In this document: positions 1 through 5,318 of the stretch, one piece after another
How the letters are laid out: each line of letters begins with the position of its first letter
Position numbering within the stretch: position 1 is the stretch's first letter
NCBI GenBank assembly: GCA_016784705.1
Contig: JADHUD010000031.1
Span: forward strand, 1-14,192
Reading direction: 5' to 3'
Source of the DNA: Spirochaetia bacterium
GTDB taxonomy: Bacteria > Spirochaetota > Spirochaetia > JABMQR01
DNA length: 14,192 bases
The notes under the pieces: generated by a model
Seen by the model: only the letters and a program-made list of their open reading frames with translations
Databases searched by the model: none
What the model was told of the DNA's origin: nothing
Position numbers and translations under genes: made by a program

Positions 1-363
1 CGTATCATCAATCTTTTTTCCTGTTACGGCAAATGCGGTAATAAAAGGTCTAATATCTTTCAGCTTCGGATCCACCTCGACAATACGGTTACCATACTCA
101 AACTCTTCGTCTTCGTTTGAGAAAAAGTCATAAAAGGGAGGTTTGTTACCTGTGTATGTCCGAATCTGTCGAACCAGACCGGCTGAGGACCAGAGGTCGG
201 GTCTATTTGTGTCGTTCAGTTCGATTTTCAGGATCCCGGCATCTTCATCTTTCCCGTCAAGTTCAGCTTTTGCTGACGGCAGTATCTCTTCCAGCTGTTC
301 ATCGGTATAGGTTTGTCCAATACTTTGGTAAAATGTCTCTGTAAGTACTTCAATTTTCGGCAT
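1..363 (-). CDS. pheT: Phenylalanyl-tRNA synthetase beta subunit, N-terminal part (runs off left edge)
   Basis: This is the beta subunit of the cytoplasmic enzyme that charges tRNA-Phe. Only the first 121 codons are inside the window; they read without a stop to base 1. The protein begins MPKIEVLTETF and contains NDTNRPDLWSSAGLVRQIR, a stretch typical of the archaeal/eukaryotic-type PheT. It lacks the EMAP/tRNA-binding domain that opens the long bacterial PheT. The ATG (361-363) follows the pheS stop codon with no gap. The sequence AAGGGG just upstream, inside the end of pheS, serves as ribosome binding site, so the two subunits are probably translated together. The archaeal-type form in spirochaetes is known from the family; the assignment here rests on the visible N-terminal motif and on the neighbouring pheS. 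Confidence 0.9.
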   Translation of the reverse strand, partial: MPKIEVLTETFYQSIGQTYTDEQLEEILPSAKAELDGKDEDAGILKIELNDTNRPDLWSSAGLVRQIRTYTGNKPPFYDFFSNEDEEFEYGNRIVEVDPKLKDIRPFITAFAVTGKKIDDT

Positions 364-1902
364 TTATTTACCCCTTCTCATTCGGACACTCTCTATATCC
401 GGTGTGAATAACTCACGCAGGTCGTTTAAACCAAGGTGCATCAGCGCCATTCGGTCGATTCCCAGACCCCATGCTAGTACCGGTACATCAATTCCCATTG
501 CTTTGGTCACTTCAGGCCGGAAAATTCCGCTTCCGCCAAGTTCAAACCAGCCGAGAACCGGATGTTTAATATGTACTTCAATTGATGGTTCGGTAAAAGG
601 AAAGTATCCGGGTACATAGCGTACTTCCTCGGCTCCGGCTATCTCCTCTGCAAACATTTTCAGAAGACCGAGCAGTGTCCGGAGATTTACATCTTCTCCT
701 AACACGATTCCCTCTGTCTGATAAAAATCCGCACCGTGGGTGGCATCAACCTGATCATATCTGAAACAACGTGCAACTCCGAAGTATTTTCCGGGTATTT
801 TTGCTTTCGGTAATTGTTTGGCGGAAAGTACGGTACCCTGGCTTCTCATAACCTGCCGGCGGGTGAATTCATGGTCGAATGTATATCCCCAGCCGCGGCT
901 TCCGGTTTTCCAGCCATTTTCATGCGTTGCGGCGACCTGATCCAGGTAGGGCTGTTCAATCTCTTTTGCATGAGAGGGGTTTTTAACGTAGTAAACATCG
1001 TGAATGTCTCGGGCACTGTGGAATTGCGGCATAAATAAGGCATCCCCGTTCCAGAACTCATTCTCTACCAGCGGCCCGTCGAATTCTTCAAATCCAAGTG
1101 CAGTCAGTTTATCCTTCACCCACTGCAGATACTCTCCATAGGGGTTTCTTCTTCCGAGCAGTACTCTGCTTGGCGGGCTGTTCAGGTTGTAACTTCTGAA
1201 AGATGTATTTTTCCAGCTGCCGGCGGCAAGCATTTCCTGTGTTACCGCTCCCAGTTCTTCACCAGTTATATTTTTCTCTTTCAGTACCAGCGAGGTCTCA
1301 GCACCGGCAGCAGTAAGTGCATAGACAATATCCTCACGTTCAGCGAGTCTGAAGGGTGCACCTGCGGCTCCGCGTTTTTTACTGATTCCCGAAAGAACTT
1401 TTTTCTCTTCTTCAGAAAGGTCAGTCTCTTCCAGAGGACCTTCTGCCCCCCGCATAACCAGTTTTCTTGCTAACAGCAGATCCGGGGGAAGTATTTTTTC
1501 ACGGATTTCAGCCATTTTATCAGCGGTCATGCCGAAAACGCCCTGTTTAGAGAGTTTTCCAAAGGCGGATCCTACATCACTTTTATCAAGTCCCAGGAGA
1601 TCTGCAATCTTAGGAAGAGGAAGAGCTCCATGTTCTTCCAGAAGATTGAACATTCTTTCAGCAGGAAAACCAATCTCATTAAAGGCTTTTCCCAGTTCTG
1701 TCAGTTCATATTGGATTCGGTTTATCCGATCTGTTTCAATAATTAGTTCTTTGCCGGCCAGCCAGCTGAAGGCCTGATTACATTGTCCCAACTTATAGCC
1801 AAGTTCTGAGATAATACGTTCTGCTGTTATCTGTTCGCCCTCTTTAACATGCAAAAGCACCTTGATTTCAAGCGGATGCAGACTTTTTACATCAATTTCC
1901 AT
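364..1902 (-). CDS. pheS: Phenylalanyl-tRNA synthetase alpha subunit, archaeal type
   Basis: This is the catalytic subunit that makes Phe-tRNA in the (alpha-beta)2 enzyme. At 512 residues it is longer than the usual bacterial PheS (about 330-350) and fits the archaeal/eukaryotic type. Residues about 1-150 resemble the winged-helix N-terminal domains of that type (ISELGYKLGQCNQAFSWLAG, then IADLLGLDKSDVGSAFGKLS). The class II catalytic core follows: MPQFHSARDIHDVYYV at 291-306, motif 2 with FRYDQVDATHGADFYQTEG at 380-398, and motif 3 ending GLGIDRMALM at 479-488. The start is ATG at 1900-1902, preceded by AGGAGAA (1911-1917) with 8 nt spacing. The gene adjoins pheT without a gap. I see no convincing promoter upstream, although the transcript must start within 1918-2500. 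Confidence 0.96.
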   Translation of the reverse strand: MEIDVKSLHPLEIKVLLHVKEGEQITAERIISELGYKLGQCNQAFSWLAGKELIIETDRINRIQYELTELGKAFNEIGFPAERMFNLLEEHGALPLPKIADLLGLDKSDVGSAFGKLSKQGVFGMTADKMAEIREKILPPDLLLARKLVMRGAEGPLEETDLSEEEKKVLSGISKKRGAAGAPFRLAEREDIVYALTAAGAETSLVLKEKNITGEELGAVTQEMLAAGSWKNTSFRSYNLNSPPSRVLLGRRNPYGEYLQWVKDKLTALGFEEFDGPLVENEFWNGDALFMPQFHSARDIHDVYYVKNPSHAKEIEQPYLDQVAATHENGWKTGSRGWGYTFDHEFTRRQVMRSQGTVLSAKQLPKAKIPGKYFGVARCFRYDQVDATHGADFYQTEGIVLGEDVNLRTLLGLLKMFAEEIAGAEEVRYVPGYFPFTEPSIEVHIKHPVLGWFELGGSGIFRPEVTKAMGIDVPVLAWGLGIDRMALMHLGLNDLRELFTPDIESVRMRRGK

Positions 1903-2103
1903 GAATGGTTTTCTCCTGTGATTTCCAAATACTGCATATGTAACGGTGAATGTGGTTGTATTTGTGCGACCATTCTACTGATTACAGAGGAAAAATTAAA
2001 GCGGTACAGGCCTTTTTCCCGACATAATACCGATTTCATTCGCAATATATAGTATCAAACTATCTACAATTCGGCTGAATTAAGATCGCCTTACCTATAT
2101 TGT

Positions 2104-2226
2104 TCAGTTCTTTTGACGAAATGCAGCCCTCGCAATCGATAAGTCTTTTTTGCTCACCGTAGCAAGTTGGTCTGCCAACTCTGCAGATGCGGCACACATA
2201 TTCTTTTTAACAACATAGAGGCGCAT
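2104..2226 (-). other. Short minus-strand reading frame of 40 codons, doubtful
   Basis: The frame opens with ATG at 2224-2226 and ends with TGA at 2104-2106. The predicted peptide is mostly helical in composition in its second half (SAELADQLATVSKKDLSIAR, then AAFRQKN). There is no Shine-Dalgarno sequence before the ATG and an in-frame stop lies two codons upstream. I do not recognise the peptide. It could be the tail of a lost gene, possibly linked to the antitoxin fragment upstream on the same strand, or chance. Confidence 0.2.
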
Positions 2227-2256
2227 AGGGTCTTAAATATAAGGTATCTATACCCG

Positions 2257-2277
2257 GACATAAGCTTTGCTTATGTC
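2257..2277. repeat. Perfect 9-bp inverted repeat with 3-nt loop
   Basis: GACATAAGC (2257-2265) and GCTTATGTC (2269-2277) are exact reverse complements around TTT. On the plus strand only three T follow, so it is not a convincing intrinsic terminator. It could be a transposon-end remnant or a small RNA hairpin. Confidence 0.5.
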
Positions 2278-2392
2278 TTTGGCTAAGCTGCCGGATCCGC
2301 TCCGGTGGTTCTATTCCGCTGAAAACTGCGAAGCCATTTAAGTGACAGGGGTATTTTACCTTGGGATATGGGAGTTTCCAACGCAAACCCTT

Positions 2393-2479
2393 GAAACGAC
2401 TTATGCTCCTGAGTCCAATAATAGACACTAACCTGTTGCAGACCTCTTCATCGATTGATAGTGTAAGTTTTTTCTGCAG
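2393..2479 (-). pseudogene. Relic of a ribbon-helix-helix antitoxin gene (N-terminal fragment)
   Basis: Read on the minus strand, this stretch gives LQKKLTLSIDEEVCNRLVSI, followed by IGLRSISRF. This resembles the beginning of small ribbon-helix-helix antitoxins, which commonly start with M-x-K-K-L-T-(I/L)-T/S-I-D-E-x-V and continue with a G-R-R-x-I-S-x-F segment. The expected ATG is CTG here, and after F the similarity stops: downstream residues do not look like an antitoxin C-terminus. I therefore treat it as a decayed fragment. No toxin gene is recognisable next to it. The match is by eye over about 29 residues and could be wrong. Confidence 0.35.
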
Positions 2480-2533
2480 TGTTGCCAAACAAAAAGAGTG
2501 ATTAATGATATTTGTTAGGCAAAGGAGTTTCAA

Positions 2534-2845
2534 ATGGGTATTTTACAAGGCGTATTGGAAGATGAGTTACAGCGTCTTGAAAATACAAAAACGTATTACA
2601 AAGCACTAGTATCTGAATTACCTAAAGGATCTTTATCAATAAAAAAAAGAGCAAACAGCTGGTATGTGTATAGAGCTTTCAGAGATGGTTCAAAAGTACA
2701 ATTTGTATATATAGGAAAAAAAGACTCTCTTTTAGCCCAGAAAGTTGAGACCCAACTACTTAAGCGAAAACAAATAGAGGGTCAATTAAAAGTTGTGATT
2801 AAGCAGATATCTGCTGTAAAAAGGAGTTTGCGTGCATTCAAATAA
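2534..2845 (+). CDS. Small basic coiled-coil protein, function unknown
   Basis: The product is a 103-residue, lysine-rich protein that I cannot name. Residues about 5-25 and 68-100 look like helices able to form a coiled coil. Between them (about 32-65) is a beta-rich block with SLSIKKRANSWYVYRAFRDG followed by SKVQFVYIGKKDS, a pattern seen in small uncharacterised proteins encoded beside nucleotidyltransferase-fold genes. The start ATG at 2534 has an excellent ribosome binding site, AAAGGAG (2521-2527), 6 nt upstream. Its stop codon (2843-2845) lies inside the beginning of the broken nucleotidyltransferase gene that follows in another frame, so the two were probably once translationally coupled. 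By analogy with small-protein/nucleotidyltransferase pairs it might have been the antitoxin or partner half; this is inference. The frame itself appears intact. Confidence 0.7.
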   Translation: MGILQGVLEDELQRLENTKTYYKALVSELPKGSLSIKKRANSWYVYRAFRDGSKVQFVYIGKKDSLLAQKVETQLLKRKQIEGQLKVVIKQISAVKRSLRAFK

Positions 2846-3519
2846 CAAACTGTTTTTTGATTTGTTAAAGATATTTCACAAACATGGTATATTGCATCTC
2901 CTTGTTATCATAGGTAGTTGAGCCTTACCAAATTATCAGCATTATTTTGCTGAATACACTGATATTCCTATAATACGAACAATGGATTTTGACTTATTGG
3001 TTGCAAATTCACCAAAACTCATGAAACAGGTTGATTTGAATGCTTTATTAGAGAAATCGGGTTTTTCACTAGTACATAGTTCAAGGTGGATTTGAAAAAT
3101 ATATTCATCCAGAACTTGAGGTGGAGTTTCTGACACAAGATTTAGGACGCGGCAATCGGGAATCTACTTATATTCATAAACTCAATATAAAAGCTCAACC
3201 TTTAAGGTACCAGCATTTTGCCTTAGATCATGTAGTAAAAGTTGACTTTTACGGCATGAAGGTTGCCGTAACTGAGCCGGTAATTTATCTATTACTCAAA
3301 GGAATTATTTCAGGAGAGCGGCCTATTTCGCAAAAAAGTAAAGCAATGAAAGATTTAAGCGTTGTATCCTCTTTTGGGCACTATTTAATAAGTATTCCAG
3401 AACAGAGGAAGTTACTGCAGTATTATTATCAGCAAATGCCAAAACCTTGACAGAAAAAGTTTTTGGGTGCCACTGAAGAAGTATTCCCCGAGCTTGTAGC
3501 AATTTGTAAATCAGAATAA
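2832..3519 (+). pseudogene. Nucleotidyltransferase-fold gene, broken (nonsense and frameshifts)
   Basis: The likely original start is GTG at 2832, with GGAG at 2823-2826 inside the preceding gene. The first 29 codons end in IIGS and are followed by TGA (2919-2921), most simply a mutated TGG, since the text resumes ALPNYQHYFAEYTDIPIIRT. The classic nucleotidyltransferase signature is visible: G-S near codon 28 and D-F-D (in RTMDFDLLV) at codons 52-54. Near 3077-3085 the frame shifts by one; the continuation reads GGFEKYIHPELEVEFLTQDL and runs to 3450. Around 3438-3466 there appear to be two more, compensating, indels before the final stop at 3517-3519. The reconstructed protein would be about 229 residues. 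It resembles the GSU2403-type nucleotidyltransferase-fold proteins (NTP_transf_8-like); the fold is fairly sure, the subfamily less so. With several lesions it is very unlikely to make a working enzyme. Confidence 0.75.
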
Positions 3520-3533
3520 GTATAATATGGACT

Positions 3534-3573
3534 ATTCAAATTAAATTTGGAAATGTAATTGCTGAAATTGATT
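3534..3573. repeat. 40-bp imperfect direct repeat, copy A
   Basis: This copy matches 4973-5012 in 37 of 40 positions, in the same orientation. It starts 14 bases after the stop of the broken nucleotidyltransferase gene and covers the start of the truncated ATPase frame. Relative to copy B, one A-to-T change (3556) turns the second codon of an ATG-initiated frame (ATG 3553-3555) from AAA into TAA. Confidence 0.8.
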
Positions 3574-3951
3574 TCAACAAAAGACTTGGCGAAACGGGCT
3601 ACAGAGATACTTAAAAAATCACAACCTTCATCTTGGGTAACTATAGACACCTCTTCATCTTCTTTAATCTGGGGCGCAAGACGCACCGGAAAAAGTTTCT
3701 GGATTAATGAAAATTATCAAAACGAAGATATTATTCTCATTGCTCTTCTGGAAACTGATACACTCGCTGAATACCTAACAAAACCCTCCCTGTTGAGAGA
3801 AAGATTTCAAGACACCACAAAGTTGATCGTAATTGATGAAATACAAAAATCACCCGTTTTGCATGACGAAATCCATTGGCTGATAGAAAAGACTAATACA
3901 ATTTTTTTGTTAACAGGTTCCAGCACCGGAAAATTGGTTCCATCGGAATAA
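3559..3951 (+). pseudogene. Truncated AAA-type ATPase (N-terminal ATPase domain only)
   Basis: The 130-codon frame opens with TTG at 3559 immediately after ATG TAA (3553-3558), so its natural start may be destroyed. The encoded text has a Walker A motif GARRTGKS at residues 39-46, a Walker B region KLIVIDEIQK at 88-97, and a sensor segment LLTGSST at 117-123. This layout belongs to the large family of bacterial ATPases with an AAA_14 domain and a C-terminal DUF4143 domain, which are usually about 380-400 residues. Here the frame stops just after the sensor segment (GKLVPSE), and nothing downstream resembles the missing two thirds. No ribosome binding site of quality precedes it. It is most likely a remnant; a short expressed fragment cannot be excluded. 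Confidence 0.7.
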
Positions 3952-3975
3952 AACGGAATAAAACGAGGTTTTATT
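3945..3975. repeat. Tandem 10-bp repeat merging into an 8-bp hairpin
   Basis: GGAATAAAAC occurs twice in a row (3945-3954, 3955-3964). The second copy contributes AATAAAAC (3957-3964), which pairs exactly with GTTTTATT (3968-3975) around GAG. The ATPase remnant stops inside the first copy. No T tract follows, so it is a poor terminator candidate. Confidence 0.5.
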
Positions 3976-3976
3976 C

Positions 3977-4006
3977 TTGGATTTATGCAATCAGCTCTGC
4001 TATAAT
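3977..4006 (+). promoter_or_regulatory. Promoter of the atl gene
   Basis: A perfect -10 box TATAAT lies at 4001-4006, with TTGGAT (3977-3982) as -35 box and an 18-bp spacer. The predicted transcription start, about 7 nt after the -10 box, falls on or next to the atl start codon at 4013, implying a leaderless mRNA. Confidence 0.6.
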
Positions 4007-4012
4007 TAACCC

Positions 4013-4333
4013 ATGACAGATTTTACGACAAAAGTGATTGAGATTATTTCATCAATTCCTAAGGGTTCCGTATGCACCTACGGCCAAATCGCCGCTGCCG
4101 CAGGTAACCCGAAAGGCTCCCGGCAAGTCTCAAGAATTCTGCACACCTGTTCATCAACTCACAACCTGCCCTGGCACCGTGTTATAAACAGTCAGGGCAA
4201 AATCTCACTCCCCGAGGGTGCCGGTTTTGAAGAACAGGCCTCGATGCTTGCCGGGGAAGGTATAAACCTCAACAAGAACCGGGCAGTTGACCTTCTCAGG
4301 TATCAGTTTGAAATATCGGGAAAAAGACCATGA
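4013..4333 (+). CDS. atl: Alkyltransferase-like DNA damage-binding protein
   Basis: This is a 106-residue member of the O6-alkylguanine-DNA alkyltransferase fold that lacks the catalytic cysteine. In true methyltransferases the active site is PCHRV; here it is PWHRV at residues 53-57, with Trp54 in place of Cys, the hallmark of alkyltransferase-like proteins. Such proteins flip out and bind O6-alkylguanine and hand the lesion to nucleotide excision repair. Other conserved elements are present: IPKGSVCTYGQIA (15-27) with the helix-turn-helix Tyr23, and GSRQVSRIL (35-43) with the intercalating arginine Arg37. The length matches the free-standing family. No Shine-Dalgarno sequence precedes the ATG, while a TATAAT box ends only 6 nt before it. 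The gene converges with brnA; the two stop codons are 5 bp apart with no terminator between. Confidence 0.93.
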   Translation: MTDFTTKVIEIISSIPKGSVCTYGQIAAAAGNPKGSRQVSRILHTCSSTHNLPWHRVINSQGKISLPEGAGFEEQASMLAGEGINLNKNRAVDLLRYQFEISGKRP

Positions 4334-4338
4334 TTCAT

Positions 4339-4569
4339 TTATATATGAGCCTTCTGCTCAATTCTCTCGGCAATCCAGACTTTGATTACAGATTGCCGCG
4401 GAATACCAAGGTGTTGGGCTTCCCGATCAAGTGATTCTATCATCCAAACAGGAAAGTCAACATTGACTCTTCTCTGTTCTCTACCGGGACGACGAGCTTT
4501 TGTAAAGTCTAGCTGCTTGCTTACATCTTCACCATTATCAAACTTTTTGTCAAAATCTTCAGTCTTCAT
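4339..4569 (-). CDS. brnA: BrnA-type antitoxin (ribbon-helix-helix)
   Basis: This is the antitoxin of a type II BrnT/BrnA toxin-antitoxin module. The 76-residue protein has the arginine-rich linker ARRPGREQRRVNVDFPVWMI, then a ribbon-helix-helix C-terminal part with SLDREAQHLGIPRQSVIKVW, as expected for BrnA-like CopG-type antitoxins that neutralise the toxin and repress their own promoter. I chose ATG at 4567-4569, 10 nt after GAGGAG, giving an 11-nt overlap with the end of brnT. A TTG three codons upstream (4576-4578) is only 2 nt from the same ribosome binding site and is less likely. The toxin-first order is normal for BrnTA. Confidence 0.85.
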   Translation of the reverse strand: MKTEDFDKKFDNGEDVSKQLDFTKARRPGREQRRVNVDFPVWMIESLDREAQHLGIPRQSVIKVWIAERIEQKAHI

Positions 4570-4822
4570 ATGCTTCAATCTCCTCTATCCTAGCGTGACG
4601 AATGGAAATGATTCGTATTTTTTTTTCGCCCCGAGTCGTAAATATCGCAGACCAATACTTTCCCTCAATCTTACCGATTAACATATAGCGCTGTTCTCCG
4701 GCAGTTTTTGCAGGCAGCTCAAGACGCTCTGGATCATCCCACAATGCCTGGCCTTCAACAAAATCGATACCATGCTTATGCTTATTTGATACACTCTTCT
4801 TTGGATCAAATTCAAATTCCAT
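4559..4822 (-). CDS. brnT: BrnT-type ribonuclease toxin
   Basis: This is the toxin of the BrnTA module, a small RelE-fold ribonuclease that blocks translation when free. The 87-residue protein begins MEFEFDPKKSVSNKHKHGID, matching the family pattern of a short strand, then D-x-x-K-x-x-x-N-x-x-K-H-G-I/V. It ends with RIISIRHARIEEIEAYE, matching the closing R-I-I-S-x-R-x-A segment that supplies catalytic basic residues. The frame is open upstream to 4876, but ATG at 4820-4822 fits the family length, and the extra residues read like promoter sequence. No Shine-Dalgarno sequence lies close before this ATG; the predicted transcription start is 1-2 nt upstream, so translation may be leaderless. The gene appears intact. 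Confidence 0.87.
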   Translation of the reverse strand: MEFEFDPKKSVSNKHKHGIDFVEGQALWDDPERLELPAKTAGEQRYMLIGKIEGKYWSAIFTTRGEKKIRIISIRHARIEEIEAYED

Positions 4823-4830
4823 GTATATAA

Positions 4831-4858
4831 AATATACCTGTACGGTATATGATGTCAA
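4831..4858 (-). promoter_or_regulatory. brnTA promoter with overlapping operator palindrome
   Basis: On the minus strand a consensus -35 box TTGACA (4858-4853) is followed after 16 bp by TATATT (4836-4831). Between and over these lies an inverted repeat with arms ATATACC and GGTATAT (4831-4849 on the plus strand), spaced by TGTAC. Its position across the spacer and -10 box fits autorepression by BrnA, as known for this family. Recognition by BrnA is inferred. Confidence 0.65.
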
Positions 4859-4897
4859 CTTAATTATACGTTTCATTTGTCAAAATTAAATTCATAA

Positions 4898-5041
4898 AAC
4901 TTATTTACTATCCCAATATGTCTCAACGGTCAGAATCTGAAAAAACTTCCCCAGGATCTCATTCAATGCAAAATTCATATTAAATTTGGAAATGAAATTG
5001 CTAAAATTGATTCTCAAACAATCGAGAGAATCAGGGGTTGA
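4898..5041 (+). pseudogene. Short open stretch, probable gene remnant, unidentified
   Basis: After a stop at 4895-4897 the frame is open to TGA at 5039-5041 and reads protein-like text such as GQNLKKLPQDLIQCKIHIKF followed by GNEIAKIDSQTIERIRG. There is no start codon with a ribosome binding site at its beginning. Its middle contains copy B of the direct repeat. I do not recognise the family. A second reading from ATG 4992 gives a 31-residue peptide ending at 5085-5087, also unrecognised. Most likely this is what remains of a gene whose other half was lost. Confidence 0.3.
4973..5012. repeat. 40-bp imperfect direct repeat, copy B
   Basis: This is the partner of 3534-3573, with 37 of 40 positions identical and the same orientation. 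The two copies bracket the ATPase remnant, atl and brnTA (about 1.4 kb). In the longest frame through this copy the three differences all change the amino acid, so shared coding constraint does not explain the conservation. Confidence 0.8.
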
Positions 5042-5283
5042 TGATCGGCACCATCTCATTGAGTTGTGCAGAAATAATTTTGATTAAGCAGCAGCACTTG
5101 AGTAAGATATCAAAAGTCTAAGTCTGACAATCTCCCAGCCTCTTCAACATGTGCATATTTAATGTAATTTGCAACAATTTCTGCTATCACCAAAAACATA
5201 CAGGAAATCACTCGCAACACTGTTGCATTTTCACAACAAAAAAGCTATAAAGGAGGCAATTTTCAAAATGCCTTTTACAGTTT
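5042..5283. other. Non-coding stretch between the accessory genes and the pur promoter
   Basis: I see no convincing gene here. A minus-strand frame at 5110-5199 encodes 29 residues (MFLVIAEIVANYIKYAHVEE and on), which read protein-like but have no ribosome binding site and no recognised relatives. It may be the tail of a lost gene. At 5255-5272 the arms GGCA/TGCC with inner TTT/AAA form a weak hairpin followed by TTTT (5273-5276), a possible weak terminator before the pur promoter. Confidence 0.35.
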
Positions 5284-5312
5284 TTGGATAAGAATTGTTA
5301 ACGTGTTATAAT
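5284..5312 (+). promoter_or_regulatory. Promoter of the purine operon
   Basis: TTGGAT (5284-5289) and a perfect TATAAT (5307-5312) are separated by 17 bp, and TGT just before the -10 box makes it an extended -10 promoter. The start is expected near 5319, giving a leader of about 285 nt before purL. A short inverted repeat TAAC-GT-GTTA (5299-5308) overlaps the spacer and the -10 box and might be an operator; this part is weak. Confidence 0.7.
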
Positions 5313-5318
5313 GGAATA

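Larger units (their letters stand above)
1903..2533. other. Intergenic region upstream of pheS, mostly decayed sequence
   Basis: No intact gene is recognised in these 631 bases between the divergent pheS and the coiled-coil gene at 2534. The stretch contains a 40-codon minus-strand reading frame (2104-2226), a perfect 9-bp inverted repeat (2257-2277), and a minus-strand fragment that reads like an antitoxin start (2393-2479). A minus-strand frame is open from 2533 to 2207, but only its middle resembles a known protein, and the rest reads like non-coding sequence. The pheS promoter must lie here or further upstream, but no pair of good -35/-10 boxes was found. Confidence 0.5.

Noticed and set aside
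2207..2533. A 108-codon minus-strand frame as a real gene
   Set aside because: Only its middle third resembles a protein family, the start has no ribosome binding site, and the C-terminal part runs through a hairpin; treated as an antitoxin relic only.
2919..2921. The in-frame TGA in the nucleotidyltransferase gene as a selenocysteine codon
   Set aside because: The family is not known for selenocysteine, no clear SECIS-like hairpin is seen after it, and further frameshifts in the same gene show it is simply decaying; TGG to TGA is the simplest explanation.
3957..3975. Hairpin after the ATPase remnant as an intrinsic terminator
   Set aside because: The stem is AT-rich and no run of T follows it.
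4823..4876. An N-terminal extension of BrnT starting at 4876
   Set aside because: The added 18 residues are encoded by the promoter and operator sequence, there is no ribosome binding site, and the family starts at the next ATG.
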